Assembly: GCF_012726175.1 (NCBI RefSeq)
Contig: NZ_JAASAD010000003.1
Span: 186,001-250,000, forward strand
Reading direction: 5' to 3'
Origin: Micromonospora sp. HNM0581
GTDB lineage: Bacteria; Actinomycetota; Actinomycetes; Mycobacteriales; Micromonosporaceae
DNA: 64,000 nt
Shown here: positions 26,989 through 34,907 of the stretch, in pieces
How positions within the stretch are numbered: the stretch's first letter is position 1
Layout: each line of letters starts with the position of its first letter
Translations under genes and position numbers: made by a program
The notes under the pieces: model-generated
What the model saw: only the letters and a program-made list of their open reading frames with translations
Databases searched by the model: none
What the model was told of the DNA's origin: nothing

Positions 26989-28692
26989 ATGGTGGAATTC
27001 ATCGTCGCCCCATCGGGAGACGACGCCTCCGCAGGCACCGCGAAGCGACCGTTCGCCACGATGAGCCGGGCCCGAGACGCGGCCAGGCAGGTGGACGGTG
27101 ACGTCGTGGTCCTGCTCCGAGCGGGCACCCACGTGCCGACCGAGCCGCTGGCGCTCACCGCGGCTGACTCCGGCATCACCTTTCAAGCGTACGGATATGG
27201 CACCGACGGTCAGGAGAAGGTCATCATCAGCGGTGGCCGCGAGGTCACCGGTTGGCGCGTCACGGACGACGTCTGGCTGGCGGAGGTGGGGGAGCTGAAC
27301 GCTCGTCAACTGCACGTCGATGGCCGCAGAGCCGAACGCGCCGGCATCGACCGCCTGCCCGGCGAGGTGACGACAACCTCCACCGGGTACGTCGTGGACT
27401 CACTGGCCTGGCAGAGTCCAGCCGACGTCGAGTTCGTCTACCGGGGGGTGTACCCCTGGGCCGAGGCCCGCTGCCCGGTCGCCACGGTGACGGGCGACGG
27501 GCCCGTCAGGATCACCATGGCTCAACCCGCCTTCGCCTGGGCCAACGACCTTTACAACTCCTCGTACGAAGGGCACACCTCCCACGGACCGGGCTTGCCG
27601 ACTCGGCTGGAGAACGACGCCTCGTTCCTCACCGAGCCCGGCACCTTCGTCCTGGACCGCTCCCGGGTCGGCCGCCACCTCCTGCGCTACCTGCCCCGGG
27701 AGGGCGAGCATCCACAGCACACGGCTGCGGTCGTCCCGGTCCTCGAAACGCTGCTGGTGGCCAGCGGTACGGCCGAGGTCAACCTCCGCGGCTTGACGTT
27801 CGCCGATGCGACATGGCTGCGGCCCGGCGACCAGCGGGGATTCCTGCACTACCACGGCAACGGCTTCTATGAAGGCGGCCCGATCAATAAGATCACGTTC
27901 GGCGACGGCGCGTGGGTCATGGTCCCGGCCGAATCGTCGCTCATTCCGGCCTGCCTCCAGTTCGACGACTGCGCCCGCGTGGAGATCGAAGGGTGCCGGT
28001 TCACCCGGCTGGGCGCGGCCGGTGTCGGGTTCTCGCGCGGTTCCAATCTGGCGGTGCGAGGCTGCGGCTTCGACACCCTGTCAGCCTCGGCGATCACCGT
28101 AACCGACGCCAGCACGGTCCTGATCGCGGACAACCGAGTCCACCACGTCGGACTGGAATACTCCGGTTCTCCCGGCATCTCCATCATGGGAACCCACGGC
28201 TGCACCGTCGCGCACAACGAAATCACCGACGTGCCGCACTGTGGCATCGTCGCCGGCACCGGCGAGGGCACCCGCATCCTGCACAACCACACCGCGCGCA
28301 CAATGGGTGTGCTGGCGGACGGAGGAGGTGTCTACCTCTCTGGATCACAGGGCACCTCGGCCGAGAACGGCGCGGTGGTCGGCGGCAATCTCATAGTCGA
28401 TACGCGTACGCCGTACAACTTCGGGCTGTATACCGACTACGGCGCGGCGTGGGTCACCGTCGAGGAGAACGTCGTGCTCCGCGCGGACAACACCGCGGTC
28501 CTGACCGTCTCGCCACCGCTGGAGCATGTCGTCTACCGCAACAACTACTGGGATGCCGATCCGGTGGGCGCCGCTGACCCACCTGCCGGGGTGACCTACG
28601 AAGGCAACGCCACTCTCCCCGACGAGGACGAACTGAACGCCGCGACGGCAACCCTCCAGGCGAAGGCCGGACCACGAAGGACGTCACCATGA
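26989..28692 (+). CDS. Right-handed beta-helix protein
   Basis: 567 residues from ATG 26989 (AAAGGGGG upstream). It opens FIVAPSGDDASAGTAKRPFA, the usual cap of parallel beta-helix polysaccharide enzymes, followed in the second half by repeated short strands with Asn/His/Gly turns (LAVRGCGFDTLSASAITVTD, CTVAHNEITDVPHCGIVAG, VVGGNLIVDTRTPYNFGLY). No signal peptide is visible, so it may be cytoplasmic or exported by another route. Family members lyse or hydrolyse polysaccharides; the substrate here is unknown. It is controlled in all likelihood by the divergent TetR. Confidence 0.85.
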   Translation: MVEFIVAPSGDDASAGTAKRPFATMSRARDAARQVDGDVVVLLRAGTHVPTEPLALTAADSGITFQAYGYGTDGQEKVIISGGREVTGWRVTDDVWLAEVGELNARQLHVDGRRAERAGIDRLPGEVTTTSTGYVVDSLAWQSPADVEFVYRGVYPWAEARCPVATVTGDGPVRITMAQPAFAWANDLYNSSYEGHTSHGPGLPTRLENDASFLTEPGTFVLDRSRVGRHLLRYLPREGEHPQHTAAVVPVLETLLVASGTAEVNLRGLTFADATWLRPGDQRGFLHYHGNGFYEGGPINKITFGDGAWVMVPAESSLIPACLQFDDCARVEIEGCRFTRLGAAGVGFSRGSNLAVRGCGFDTLSASAITVTDASTVLIADNRVHHVGLEYSGSPGISIMGTHGCTVAHNEITDVPHCGIVAGTGEGTRILHNHTARTMGVLADGGGVYLSGSQGTSAENGAVVGGNLIVDTRTPYNFGLYTDYGAAWVTVEENVVLRADNTAVLTVSPPLEHVVYRNNYWDADPVGAADPPAGVTYEGNATLPDEDELNAATATLQAKAGPRRTSP

Positions 28693-28826
28693 GGCGGGAG
28701 GGACGCCAGCGCTAGCTATGCTGGCCCCAGCCGCACGAACCCGCTTGTCGAGGGTCAAGGGTCAGAGCCCCTCGGCCTGCGGCTTCGCCACAACAGCGGC
28801 GGGTCGCCGGACTTGACCAGGGGGCG

Positions 28827-29141
28827 CTACAAACGGTAGGCGTTGCGCCGATGGCGGATCGAGTGGATCTCCACGACTCGTTTTGCCTCGTTGATCCGGT
28901 AGATGATCCGGTAGGTGCCACGCCGAGCGGAGTGAAAACCGTCGAAAGGTTCGTCGAGAGGCTTGCCTACCCGATACGGGTTGATCGCGATCGCCCGCTG
29001 GATGGTTTCCGTTGCCGCGATCGCCACCTCCAACGGCAGGTCCTCGTGCAGGTTGCGGCGAGCCTGCCGGGAGAACATCACCGTGTACGGGCTGAGCGGC
29101 TCGTTGGTGTGATCGTCCACCCGCTTGCCGCCTCGAGGCAT
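28827..29141 (-). CDS. RelE/ParE-family toxin, TA operon 2
   Basis: 104 residues. RelE-type fold: YTVMFSRQARRNLHEDLP, PYRVGKPLDEPFDGFHSARR, GTYRIIYRINEAKRVVEIHS, then IRHRRNAYR. The basic and aromatic residues of the mRNA-cleaving site (R in the YRI strand, H-R-R near the end) are present. It probably cleaves mRNA on the ribosome. Start and antitoxin stop overlap by one base (TGATG). Confidence 0.9.
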   Translation of the reverse strand: MPRGGKRVDDHTNEPLSPYTVMFSRQARRNLHEDLPLEVAIAATETIQRAIAINPYRVGKPLDEPFDGFHSARRGTYRIIYRINEAKRVVEIHSIRHRRNAYRL

Positions 29142-29425
29142 CAGTCCGCCCTGCTTCGACGCCGCTCCAACTCGGCACGCACCTCGTCCATCGAGAACGT
29201 GTCGCCAGCTGCGAAGTCCTCCCGTGACTGGCGCAGGTCTACGAGGGCTTCGTCGTCGGACAGCAGGTCGAGCGTCTCTCGCATCGACTCATACTCGGCC
29301 ACCGAGATCAGCATCACGTCGGCGCGGCCGTTGCGGGTGATCGTGAAGTGGTCGTGCTCCCGTGCGACCCGGTCGGCGAGTTCGGCGATCCGAGCTTTGG
29401 CTTCGGTGATGGGGATGGTCTCCAT
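29141..29425 (-). CDS. Phd/YefM-type antitoxin, TA operon 2
   Basis: 94 residues from ATG 29425; a GTG at 29434 is possible. Pattern METIPITEAKARIAELADRV, then HFTITRNGRADVMLISVAEY and a C-terminal acidic helix (DEALVDLRQSREDFAAGD) that would neutralise RelE. A TATTGT -10 element ends seven bases before the ATG and there is no Shine-Dalgarno, which points to a leaderless mRNA. A perfect 16-bp palindrome lies just upstream. Confidence 0.9.
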   Translation of the reverse strand: METIPITEAKARIAELADRVAREHDHFTITRNGRADVMLISVAEYESMRETLDLLSDDEALVDLRQSREDFAAGDTFSMDEVRAELERRRSRAD

Positions 29426-29444
29426 GACGACCACAATAGCGACC

Positions 29445-29460
29445 GGTCATAATTATGACC
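29445..29460. promoter_or_regulatory. Palindromic operator of TA operon 2
   Basis: GGTCATAATTATGACC is a perfect 16-bp palindrome 20 bases upstream of the antitoxin ATG, immediately upstream of its -10 element (TATTGT on the minus strand, 29438-29433). A classical place for antitoxin autorepression. Confidence 0.7.
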
Positions 29461-29538
29461 AAGTGAAGTTCGTATCGCGGCTCAGCCCCTGCCCGCTCAT
29501 TGGGCTCCGGTACCTGCACGGCGCTGACATCCACGAGA

Positions 29539-29655
29539 TCATCCAGCGCGTGGTTCCCGCCAGGGGACGAGGTCGAAACCTGCCTCGCCCAAGCCCTCGA
29601 ACTCCTTCGGCACCAAGCACACGACGTCTACGATCTGGCCGCACATGGCGGCGCT
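29539..29655 (-). pseudogene. Unidentified coding remnant
   Basis: The minus frame ending at TGA 29539 reads IVDVVCLVPKEFEGLGEAG then FDLVPWREPRAG, which looks like the 3' end of a real protein, but no start or upstream coding pattern survives. I do not recognise the family. Confidence 0.3.
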
Positions 29656-29741
29656 ACGGGATCCGGTCGCCGGACCCGCCCCGGTGTGAGGGGGATCGGG
29701 TCCAGGGCGTGGTAGCACGACCAGAGTATCGGCCTTGAACT

Positions 29742-29867
29742 GCGGCTTTGCGGCTCGCGAACCTCTCCGTTTGGGTATCCGTTTCGGTGGGCCGGAGGTA
29801 CCACCATGCGAACCGCACCGCCACGATCGCCGGCGATCCGCTGACCCTGAGTTTGCCCGGCTCGCGG
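29742..29867 (+). repeat. TA-island repeat, copy C
   Basis: Contains CTCCGTTTGGGTATCCGTTT and CGGTGGGCCGGAGGTACCAC with no difference from copy D across about 50 bases, then a CCACGATCGCCGGCGATCCG block and a Gly/Cys-rich-looking TTTGCCCGGCTCGCGGAC end. Located between TA operons 2 and 3. On the opposite strand the core could encode AWWYLRPTE, also seen in copy B. Confidence 0.8.
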
Positions 29868-29993
29868 ACCTCAGGGCGTGCGCGATGAGTCCGAGACGAC
29901 CCGCCGGACCGCCGGCCAGTCGCCATGGCCTGGAACTCGTCGACCTCCCTGGTCGGCGAACAGACAGCCCGGATCACGCCAGGAGCTAGAACC

Positions 29994-30015
29994 GTAGAAC
30001 ATTTAGTTCTACACT
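29994..30015 (+). promoter_or_regulatory. Operator and -10 element of TA operon 3
   Basis: GTAGAACATTTAGTTCTAC (29994-30012) is a perfect inverted repeat with a 5-base centre. TACACT (30010-30015) overlaps its right arm and ends seven bases before the ATG, as expected for a leaderless promoter that the antitoxin can block. Confidence 0.65.
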
Positions 30016-30022
30016 CGTGTCC

Positions 30023-30301
30023 ATGGAACGCATCGGTGTCCGGGAGTTGAACCAGAACACGAGCCAGGTGTTGGCTCGGGTGAGTGGCGGCGAGACCGTC
30101 GAGATCACCGACCGCGGACACCCGATCGCCCGACTTGTTCCGGTAGGCGACGACAGGTCGATACTGGCCAAGTTGGTAGCGGCAGGGCGAGCCGTCGCCC
30201 CCACCGGCCGCGGCTCTGTGCCACTTCCACCGAAGCTCGGTGACGAAAAGGTGGACGTGGCCGCCTCGCTCGCTGCGATGCGTGACGAGGAGCGCTGGTG
30301 A
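30023..30301 (+). CDS. Phd-type antitoxin, TA operon 3
   Basis: 92 residues from ATG 30023 (GTG 30017 is the alternative). The N-terminus has the classical Phd motif ERIGVRELNQNTSQVLARV, then GETVEITDRGHPIARLVPV; the C-terminus (KVDVAASLAAMRDEERW) is the toxin-binding tail. It overlaps the toxin start by four bases. The start is probably leaderless, given the -10 spacing and the lack of a ribosome site. Confidence 0.92.
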   Translation: MERIGVRELNQNTSQVLARVSGGETVEITDRGHPIARLVPVGDDRSILAKLVAAGRAVAPTGRGSVPLPPKLGDEKVDVAASLAAMRDEERW

Positions 30302-30708
30302 TCTATCTCGATTCGGCTGCCGTCGTCAAGCTGGTTCGGCAGGAGATGTGCAGTGCCGACCTTGTCTCCTGGCTCAACACGCACGACGACATACCGCTGG
30401 TCTCGTCCGCTCTCGTCGAGGTGGAAGTACCCAGAGCGCTGCGCCGATCAGCCCCGCAAGCGTTGATCGGAGTGCCGGCCGCCGTCGGACGGCTGTTCCG
30501 ACTGGAGATCGACAGCACGATCCGTGCGACCGCAGCCGCGTTCGCCGAGCCGACGCTTCGCAGCCTCGACGCCATCCACCTGGCCACCGCCCAGGTGCTG
30601 ACCAACGAGTCCGGCACAGCACTCACCGCCTTCGTCACCTACGACCGGCGGCTGCTTGAATGCGCCAAGGAAGCAGGACTACCTGTAGCAAGCCCCGGTC
30701 AGAACTGA
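30298..30708 (+). CDS. PIN-domain toxin (VapC), TA operon 3
   Basis: 136 residues. PIN catalytic residues D5 (IYLDSAAVVKL), E41/E43 (SALVEVEVPRAL), D91 (LRSLDAIHLATA) and D116 (FVTYDRRLL) are present. Predicted RNA-cleaving toxin held by the adjoining antitoxin. Its second half is the source of, or sister to, the broken copy at 25817-25940, and the similarity continues past the stop into repeat copy D. Confidence 0.93.
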   Translation: MIYLDSAAVVKLVRQEMCSADLVSWLNTHDDIPLVSSALVEVEVPRALRRSAPQALIGVPAAVGRLFRLEIDSTIRATAAAFAEPTLRSLDAIHLATAQVLTNESGTALTAFVTYDRRLLECAKEAGLPVASPGQN

Positions 30709-30778
30709 TCCACAAACCCAGCACCCTGGTGCAAGGTCCGGCCGCCGTCCGGCAGCGCGACCACGACATCGGCCGTGG

Positions 30779-30908
30779 CCTGCGTTTCCGCGACCTTGCA
30801 CCCCTCCGTTTGGGTATCCGTTTCGGTGGGCCGGAGGTACCACCATGCGAACCACTACGCCACGATCGCCGGTGACCCGCTACAGCTGACTCTGCCCAGC
30901 TCACGAGG
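30779..30908 (+). repeat. TA-island repeat, copy D
   Basis: Begins CCTGCGTTTCCGCGACCTTG, continues CACCCCTCCGTTTGGGTATC and the shared CGGTGGGCCGGAGGTACCAC core, then CCACGATCGCCGGTGACCCG and a fading right end. Immediately downstream of TA operon 3. Confidence 0.8.
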
Positions 30909-31104
30909 GTCCGGTGGTGCCCGATGAGCCCGACCCGCCCGTCCAACCGCCGGTGTGGTTCGCCGATGCGGAAATGATCAACCCGTTCCAGCTCCTTCTC
31001 GATCTTCATGACCATGCCGTCGCTCGGACGCCGGAATCCGGACGCGTTGCCGCACTGACGGAGCTGGCGTTGTCCGCTGCAGTGGTGTCCTGGTGGACTC
31101 GCTG

Positions 31105-31215
31105 GCATCCCCGCCGCGCTCGGCGACCAGCCGGACCAGCGTGCGGAACTGGGCGGGCTGCAACCCCGGCACACGGAAAGATCCACTCCGGGCGGGCTGC
31201 CGTGATCACCTGCAC
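31105..31215 (-). pseudogene. N-terminal remnant of an IS5-type transposase
   Basis: The minus frame reads GLQPAQFRTLVRLVAERGGD after a WIF-P segment, a start pattern I associate with actinobacterial IS5-family transposases. The frame shifts between WIF and GLQ, and nothing of the catalytic part follows. The rest of 30909-31365 shows no gene. Confidence 0.4.
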
Positions 31216-31365
31216 CCGGGCATACTGTCGCATCGTCCTTAACAGGCAGACGCCAGGGTTACGAGACGTCTATTAGCTTGATTTTTAGCCTGTGCGGCGT
31301 GGGCGGGGACTGCTCGAGGTCTTCGGTTTCTTCCTTGCGTTCGCGCTGATGTGCACGTCGTGTCG

Positions 31366-32230
31366 TTAAGCGGGTTGCTTGTTCGGTCGGCCTGGTGGTC
31401 GCCCTGGGCCTGGTCGGGAGGGTTTCGGCGCGCTGGCCAGGCAGGCGGTCTTCGCGCGGAGGTGCCGGAACCCTCGGCGGACGCGGGCGGGTGAGAGGCG
31501 TTCGGGCGGTGTTGGTTTCTCCCAGGGGCGGCGCAGGTCACCGGTGAGGCCGCGTGCCAGGCGCAGCTGCGCGTAGACGGCCAGAATGAGCCAGGTCCAC
31601 CGGTCGGCGGCTTGTGGGGTGCGGATCTTCGGGCAGGTCCAGCCGAGGGTCTGTTTGAGCAGCCGGAAGGTGTGCTCAATGTCGAAGCGGCGCAGGAACG
31701 CCTGCCAGAGCCGATCGACGTCGGCGGGTGTGGCATCCGTCTCGGACCACCACAGCCACACCGGCTTCGGGATCGCGCCGCTGGGCAGGTGATTCACCTC
31801 CAGCCGGATCACGGTGCCTTCGATGAGCGGGAGGTCGCCGGTCTGGTCGATCCAGGCGTTGCGGTGCGTCAGCCGGGGATGCAGCCGGTCCCAGCTGCGG
31901 GCGGTGGCAGCGCCGTAGAGGCGGGTGTCGGTCACCGTGGTCACCTCGGGCGTGCCCAGCTCGCGGGGTCACCGAAGATGAACTCGCCGCCATGGCGAGG
32001 TGGTCGACCGTTCGTGCCCGGCCGTCGGGGCGGGGCCGCGCGGCGCAGCACTCGATCGGAGCGCATCCGGCCCAGCACCTGCACCGGCAGGTCGCGCAGC
32101 AGGTATGCCAATCGGGGCGTGTCGTAGCCGGCGTCGGCGACGACCAGGATGTGGGGATCACCGGTGCGCCACTGCCCAGCGGCGCCGGCGGTGGCGTTGC
32201 TGCTGGTTGTATAGATGCTGACCAGAGCGC
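31366..32230 (-). pseudogene. Transposase (DDE type), C-terminal two thirds, frameshifted
   Basis: Two overlapping minus-strand frames form one protein. The first (to about 31941) reads GDPHILVVADAGYDTPRLAY, LLRDLPVQVLGRMRSDRVL and GTNGRPPRHGGEFIFGDPA; the second (from about 31960) reads VTTVTDTRLYGAATARSWDR, PKPVWLWWSETDAT, FLRRFDIEHTFRLLKQTLGW and GRPPGRPNKQPA. They join if one G is added in the GGG at about 31957. The 5' third is missing; upstream sequence belongs to another gene. The family is the actinobacterial IS1380/IS4-like transposases with HTFRLLKQ (assignment tentative). Confidence 0.8.
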
Positions 32231-32249
32231 AACCGGCCTCGGGCAACGA

Positions 32250-32628
32250 CCATCGAGCTCCAGACACCGCCGGGCCGCCTGCCTCTGACGCTGCGTCTGC
32301 GCCACCACCGAAGTCGCTTCCGTTGAAAGTCGTGACCGGGGCGAACGAGGCGCAGCTGGTTGGGGCCGCCGACGGTCCAGCGACAAGCCAGGTGTCGGTG
32401 CCCCTCCGGCGAAACGGGCAACGCAAGCGGATGACGGGACGCGCCGAGCGGACGGCAGACGTTGTAGCCCGGCTGCGGGCCGAACGTCCCCAGGCCAGCC
32501 TGGCGGAGCTGGCTGTGGCCGCCGGCGTGTCCGAACGTCACGTCCGGCGCCTTGCGGCGGACAGGCTTGAGGACGCGACAACCAGCAGATGGCTCTTCTT
32601 GGAGTTCCTAACAAATGATCCTGGGTGA
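32250..32628 (+). pseudogene. 3' end of an actinobacterial plasmid/ICE gene (Spd-like helix-turn-helix tail)
   Basis: The plus frame ends with TADVVARLRAERPQASLAEL then AVAAGVSERHVRRLAAD, a C-terminal helix-turn-helix typical of DUF2637/spread-type proteins on actinobacterial integrative plasmids. The membrane part expected upstream is absent and cut by the transposase remnant. It signals that an integrative element once occupied the region. Confidence 0.5.
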
Positions 32629-32631
32629 TCA

Positions 32632-33228
32632 TCGGTCTCGGCGTCTACCGCGTCGACTTCCTCGCCGCCGGACTTCCCGCCACCGCCTGGCAGCGAATGT
32701 CTGCCGGCCGGGGCGCGAAAGGCCACCGCTACTACGACTGGGCCTTCATCGCCCTGCCCCACCCCACCGACGCTTACGGCGGGCACCACTGGCTGCTGAT
32801 GCGCCGCAGCCACCGCACTGGTGGGCTGGCCTTCTACCGCTGCTGGTCACCGCAGGTCGTTGCGCTCGGCACTCTCGTCGCGGTCGCCGGCCGCCGCTGG
32901 AAGATCGAGGAATCATTCCAGGCCGCGAAGACCGGCCTCGGCCTCGACCCGCACCAACACCGCCGCTGGACCTCCTGGCACCGCTGGAGCACCCTGGCGA
33001 TCCTCGCCACGCGTTCCTCGCCGCCGCGACCGCCGGCCACCGCAACCGCTACCAGCCGGTCGGGCTGATCCCTCTGACCATCAACGAGCTACACCCCCTG
33101 TTCCACACCCGATCATCGAACCCGCCCGCCGCCACTGCCACCCGCTACTCTGGTCAATCCGCCGGCGCCGCCACCAAGCCGGAGCCATGACCAACCACTA
33201 CACCCGACAAGCCCTTGTCGAGCCGTGA
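32632..33228 (+). pseudogene. IS701-family transposase, C-terminal part with frameshifts
   Basis: Starts inside the gene: GAKGHRYYDWAFIALPHPTD, GGHHWLLMRRSHRTG, then GRRWKIEESFQAAKTGLGLD with the catalytic Glu region and RRWTSWHRWSTLAILA. Near 33008 the frame moves (HAFLAAATAGHRNRYQPVGL continues in another frame), and near 33140 again (WSIRRRRHQAGAM, ending 33228). N-terminal half absent. Confidence 0.85.
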
Positions 33229-33274
33229 TCACGATCCCCGGCTGGAGTATTAACCGCAAACGCGATAGCCGGGC

Positions 33275-33457
33275 TCACCTCTGATCGGCGTCACCGCCCA
33301 CCGAAAGGCCAGCATGCATAATAACGAGTCCAGCCAGCAGCGCAAGAATAGCCAGCACTATGAATGCTTCCTTCAGTCCTTCATTCAGGCCGAATCCCAG
33401 TAGTGCAAGCCCACCGATGGTGGCTATAAATGCCCCCAGCCGCGTCGCGTTGTCCAC
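33275..33457 (-). CDS. Small membrane protein of the low-GC trio
   Basis: 60 residues if started at GTG 33457 (GAGAGGAAG upstream). Two hydrophobic stretches (LGAFIATIGGLALLGFGL and AFIVLAILALLAGLVIMHAG) form a hairpin in the membrane. Its start nearly touches the stop of the upstream hydrolase gene, so the two are co-transcribed. No family recognised. Confidence 0.65.
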   Translation of the reverse strand: MDNATRLGAFIATIGGLALLGFGLNEGLKEAFIVLAILALLAGLVIMHAGLSVGGDADQR

Positions 33458-33458
33458 C

Positions 33459-34886
33459 CTAAGTCTTCCTCTCGAATTCCGACCTGAAGCCGTCTCCACA
33501 CCTACTTGCATTCCCGGTTAGCGCGAAAGCCTGGGTTAGCGCAATGTGCCCCCTGTACTTGTAATCCCCCAGAGAGGCGCGCGGGAATACCGCCTTCCAA
33601 TCGCTCGCCCAGCGAGGACTTACGACCGTGTCTTCGTTATTTGCGAGTATGCAAACCGGTCCTCCGCTTTTGGAACCTGACCGCCATTGTGCATTGACTG
33701 TCGGATTTCCGTCACACTGACTTGCTAACGCATTGAAAAATGCGCCCACGGAGGCGCGGTCGGCATTTCGTCTGCCGGACCATCCCGTGTAACTGGAGCA
33801 TATGCCAGCGACGTAGGCTCCTAGCTTGGGTGAAATTTCATTGGAATCAAACCTTTGCACTAATTGGTCAGCCAAACGGCCGATTGTGTTCCAGTCATGC
33901 TCGGCGATGTCGGGGAATCTCCCAAGAGTGGGCCATAACCAGCGCCCATTCGCCTCCAGATCATACGCTGCAGCTACCACCGCAAGCCCCACGTCTCCAT
34001 TCTGCACTCGCTCGGCCCTGCCCTCAACCTGCCGAGGCATCGCCTTGGCGATCGCGGACTGAACAATGTCCGAACCCCGCTTAGAGCAATCTAGGCGCGC
34101 CCGCTTACATTCGGATGCGAAACTGGAGTCCAGAGCTGCCTTCAGAACTTGCAAGCGATCGTCCATGACCGTAGCGCCGGACGTGTTGGGAGGGGCGATA
34201 GGAGCGTGCAGTATTAACCACGCGGCCGGCGACAGATCGAATGCGGCAACGGCAGGCAACGCCCCGAAGGACTGACCAACGATGCCGACTAGCTCCTTCT
34301 TTTCGACTTCAAGAACTGCGGCCAAGGATGCCTTGTATTCGTCCTTAGTCCACATCCTGTACGAGCAGTCTTCAAGAGCAGGAGGGGCGAACTCGCCGAC
34401 CATTCCCGCCGCGAGCCCTCCGACAAAACCGACGAGGCTCTGTCGGCAGTCACCCCCCGGGGGCTCGGCAGTCCACGGCTCTCGGAGCAGCAGCACATCA
34501 TGCTTCATGATCTCCGACGGCAAGCCGAGTGTGTCCGCTCCACTTCTCGTAAATAGGTCGACACCCGGCCCTCCCAATTCAACCAAAACGAGCCCTTCAA
34601 CCTGGGAGCCCGCCGATATAACCGCATATTCAACAGCCCTTTTCGAGCCGGTCAGGGCTGTCGCGCAACGGACAAATTCGGCGTCACACAACCGAGCGTC
34701 GAAGCTTGGCACTGACGTAGCGCTAGGAGGAACTACTTTCTGTCCTGGCCCATTGAGATCAGCGCCAATAACGGCAGCCAAGAGGGCCCCGGCGAGCAGC
34801 GTGGAAACGACAGCGATCCACCGAAATGGGGAAAGCCCCCCGACGCGACCAGCGCGTCGGGGGACAACCGCTAAATCTTTGTTCAT
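33459..34886 (-). CDS. Membrane-anchored alpha/beta hydrolase
   Basis: 475 residues. Cytoplasmic basic N-terminus, one membrane anchor at 22-42 (RWIAVVSTLLAGALLAAVIG), then an extracellular alpha/beta hydrolase domain. Nucleophile elbow GQSFG with Ser206, an oxyanion-like ELGGPGVD, Asp in LANNEDTVVSP, His in YRGHIAL. The order resembles tripeptidyl-aminopeptidase-like secreted hydrolases. Several Cys suit an outside location. Base composition is clearly lower in GC than in flanking genes. The gene is 21 bases downstream of the secreted-protein gene, so it is probably in one operon with it. Substrate unknown. Confidence 0.8.
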   Translation of the reverse strand: MNKDLAVVPRRAGRVGGLSPFRWIAVVSTLLAGALLAAVIGADLNGPGQKVVPPSATSVPSFDARLCDAEFVRCATALTGSKRAVEYAVISAGSQVEGLVLVELGGPGVDLFTRSGADTLGLPSEIMKHDVLLLREPWTAEPPGGDCRQSLVGFVGGLAAGMVGEFAPPALEDCSYRMWTKDEYKASLAAVLEVEKKELVGIVGQSFGALPAVAAFDLSPAAWLILHAPIAPPNTSGATVMDDRLQVLKAALDSSFASECKRARLDCSKRGSDIVQSAIAKAMPRQVEGRAERVQNGDVGLAVVAAAYDLEANGRWLWPTLGRFPDIAEHDWNTIGRLADQLVQRFDSNEISPKLGAYVAGICSSYTGWSGRRNADRASVGAFFNALASQCDGNPTVNAQWRSGSKSGGPVCILANNEDTVVSPRWASDWKAVFPRASLGDYKYRGHIALTQAFALTGNASRCGDGFRSEFERKT

Positions 34887-34907
34887 AGATCGGATCAGTT
34901 TCTCCCG

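Noticed and set aside
24729..30908. CRISPR-like array
   Set aside because: The repeats are few, 1-4 kb apart and separated by genes rather than uniform spacers; no cas genes.
30914..31276. Plus-strand frame of 120 codons after TA operon 3
   Set aside because: Mixed composition, no ribosome site, overlaps a transposase remnant on the other strand.
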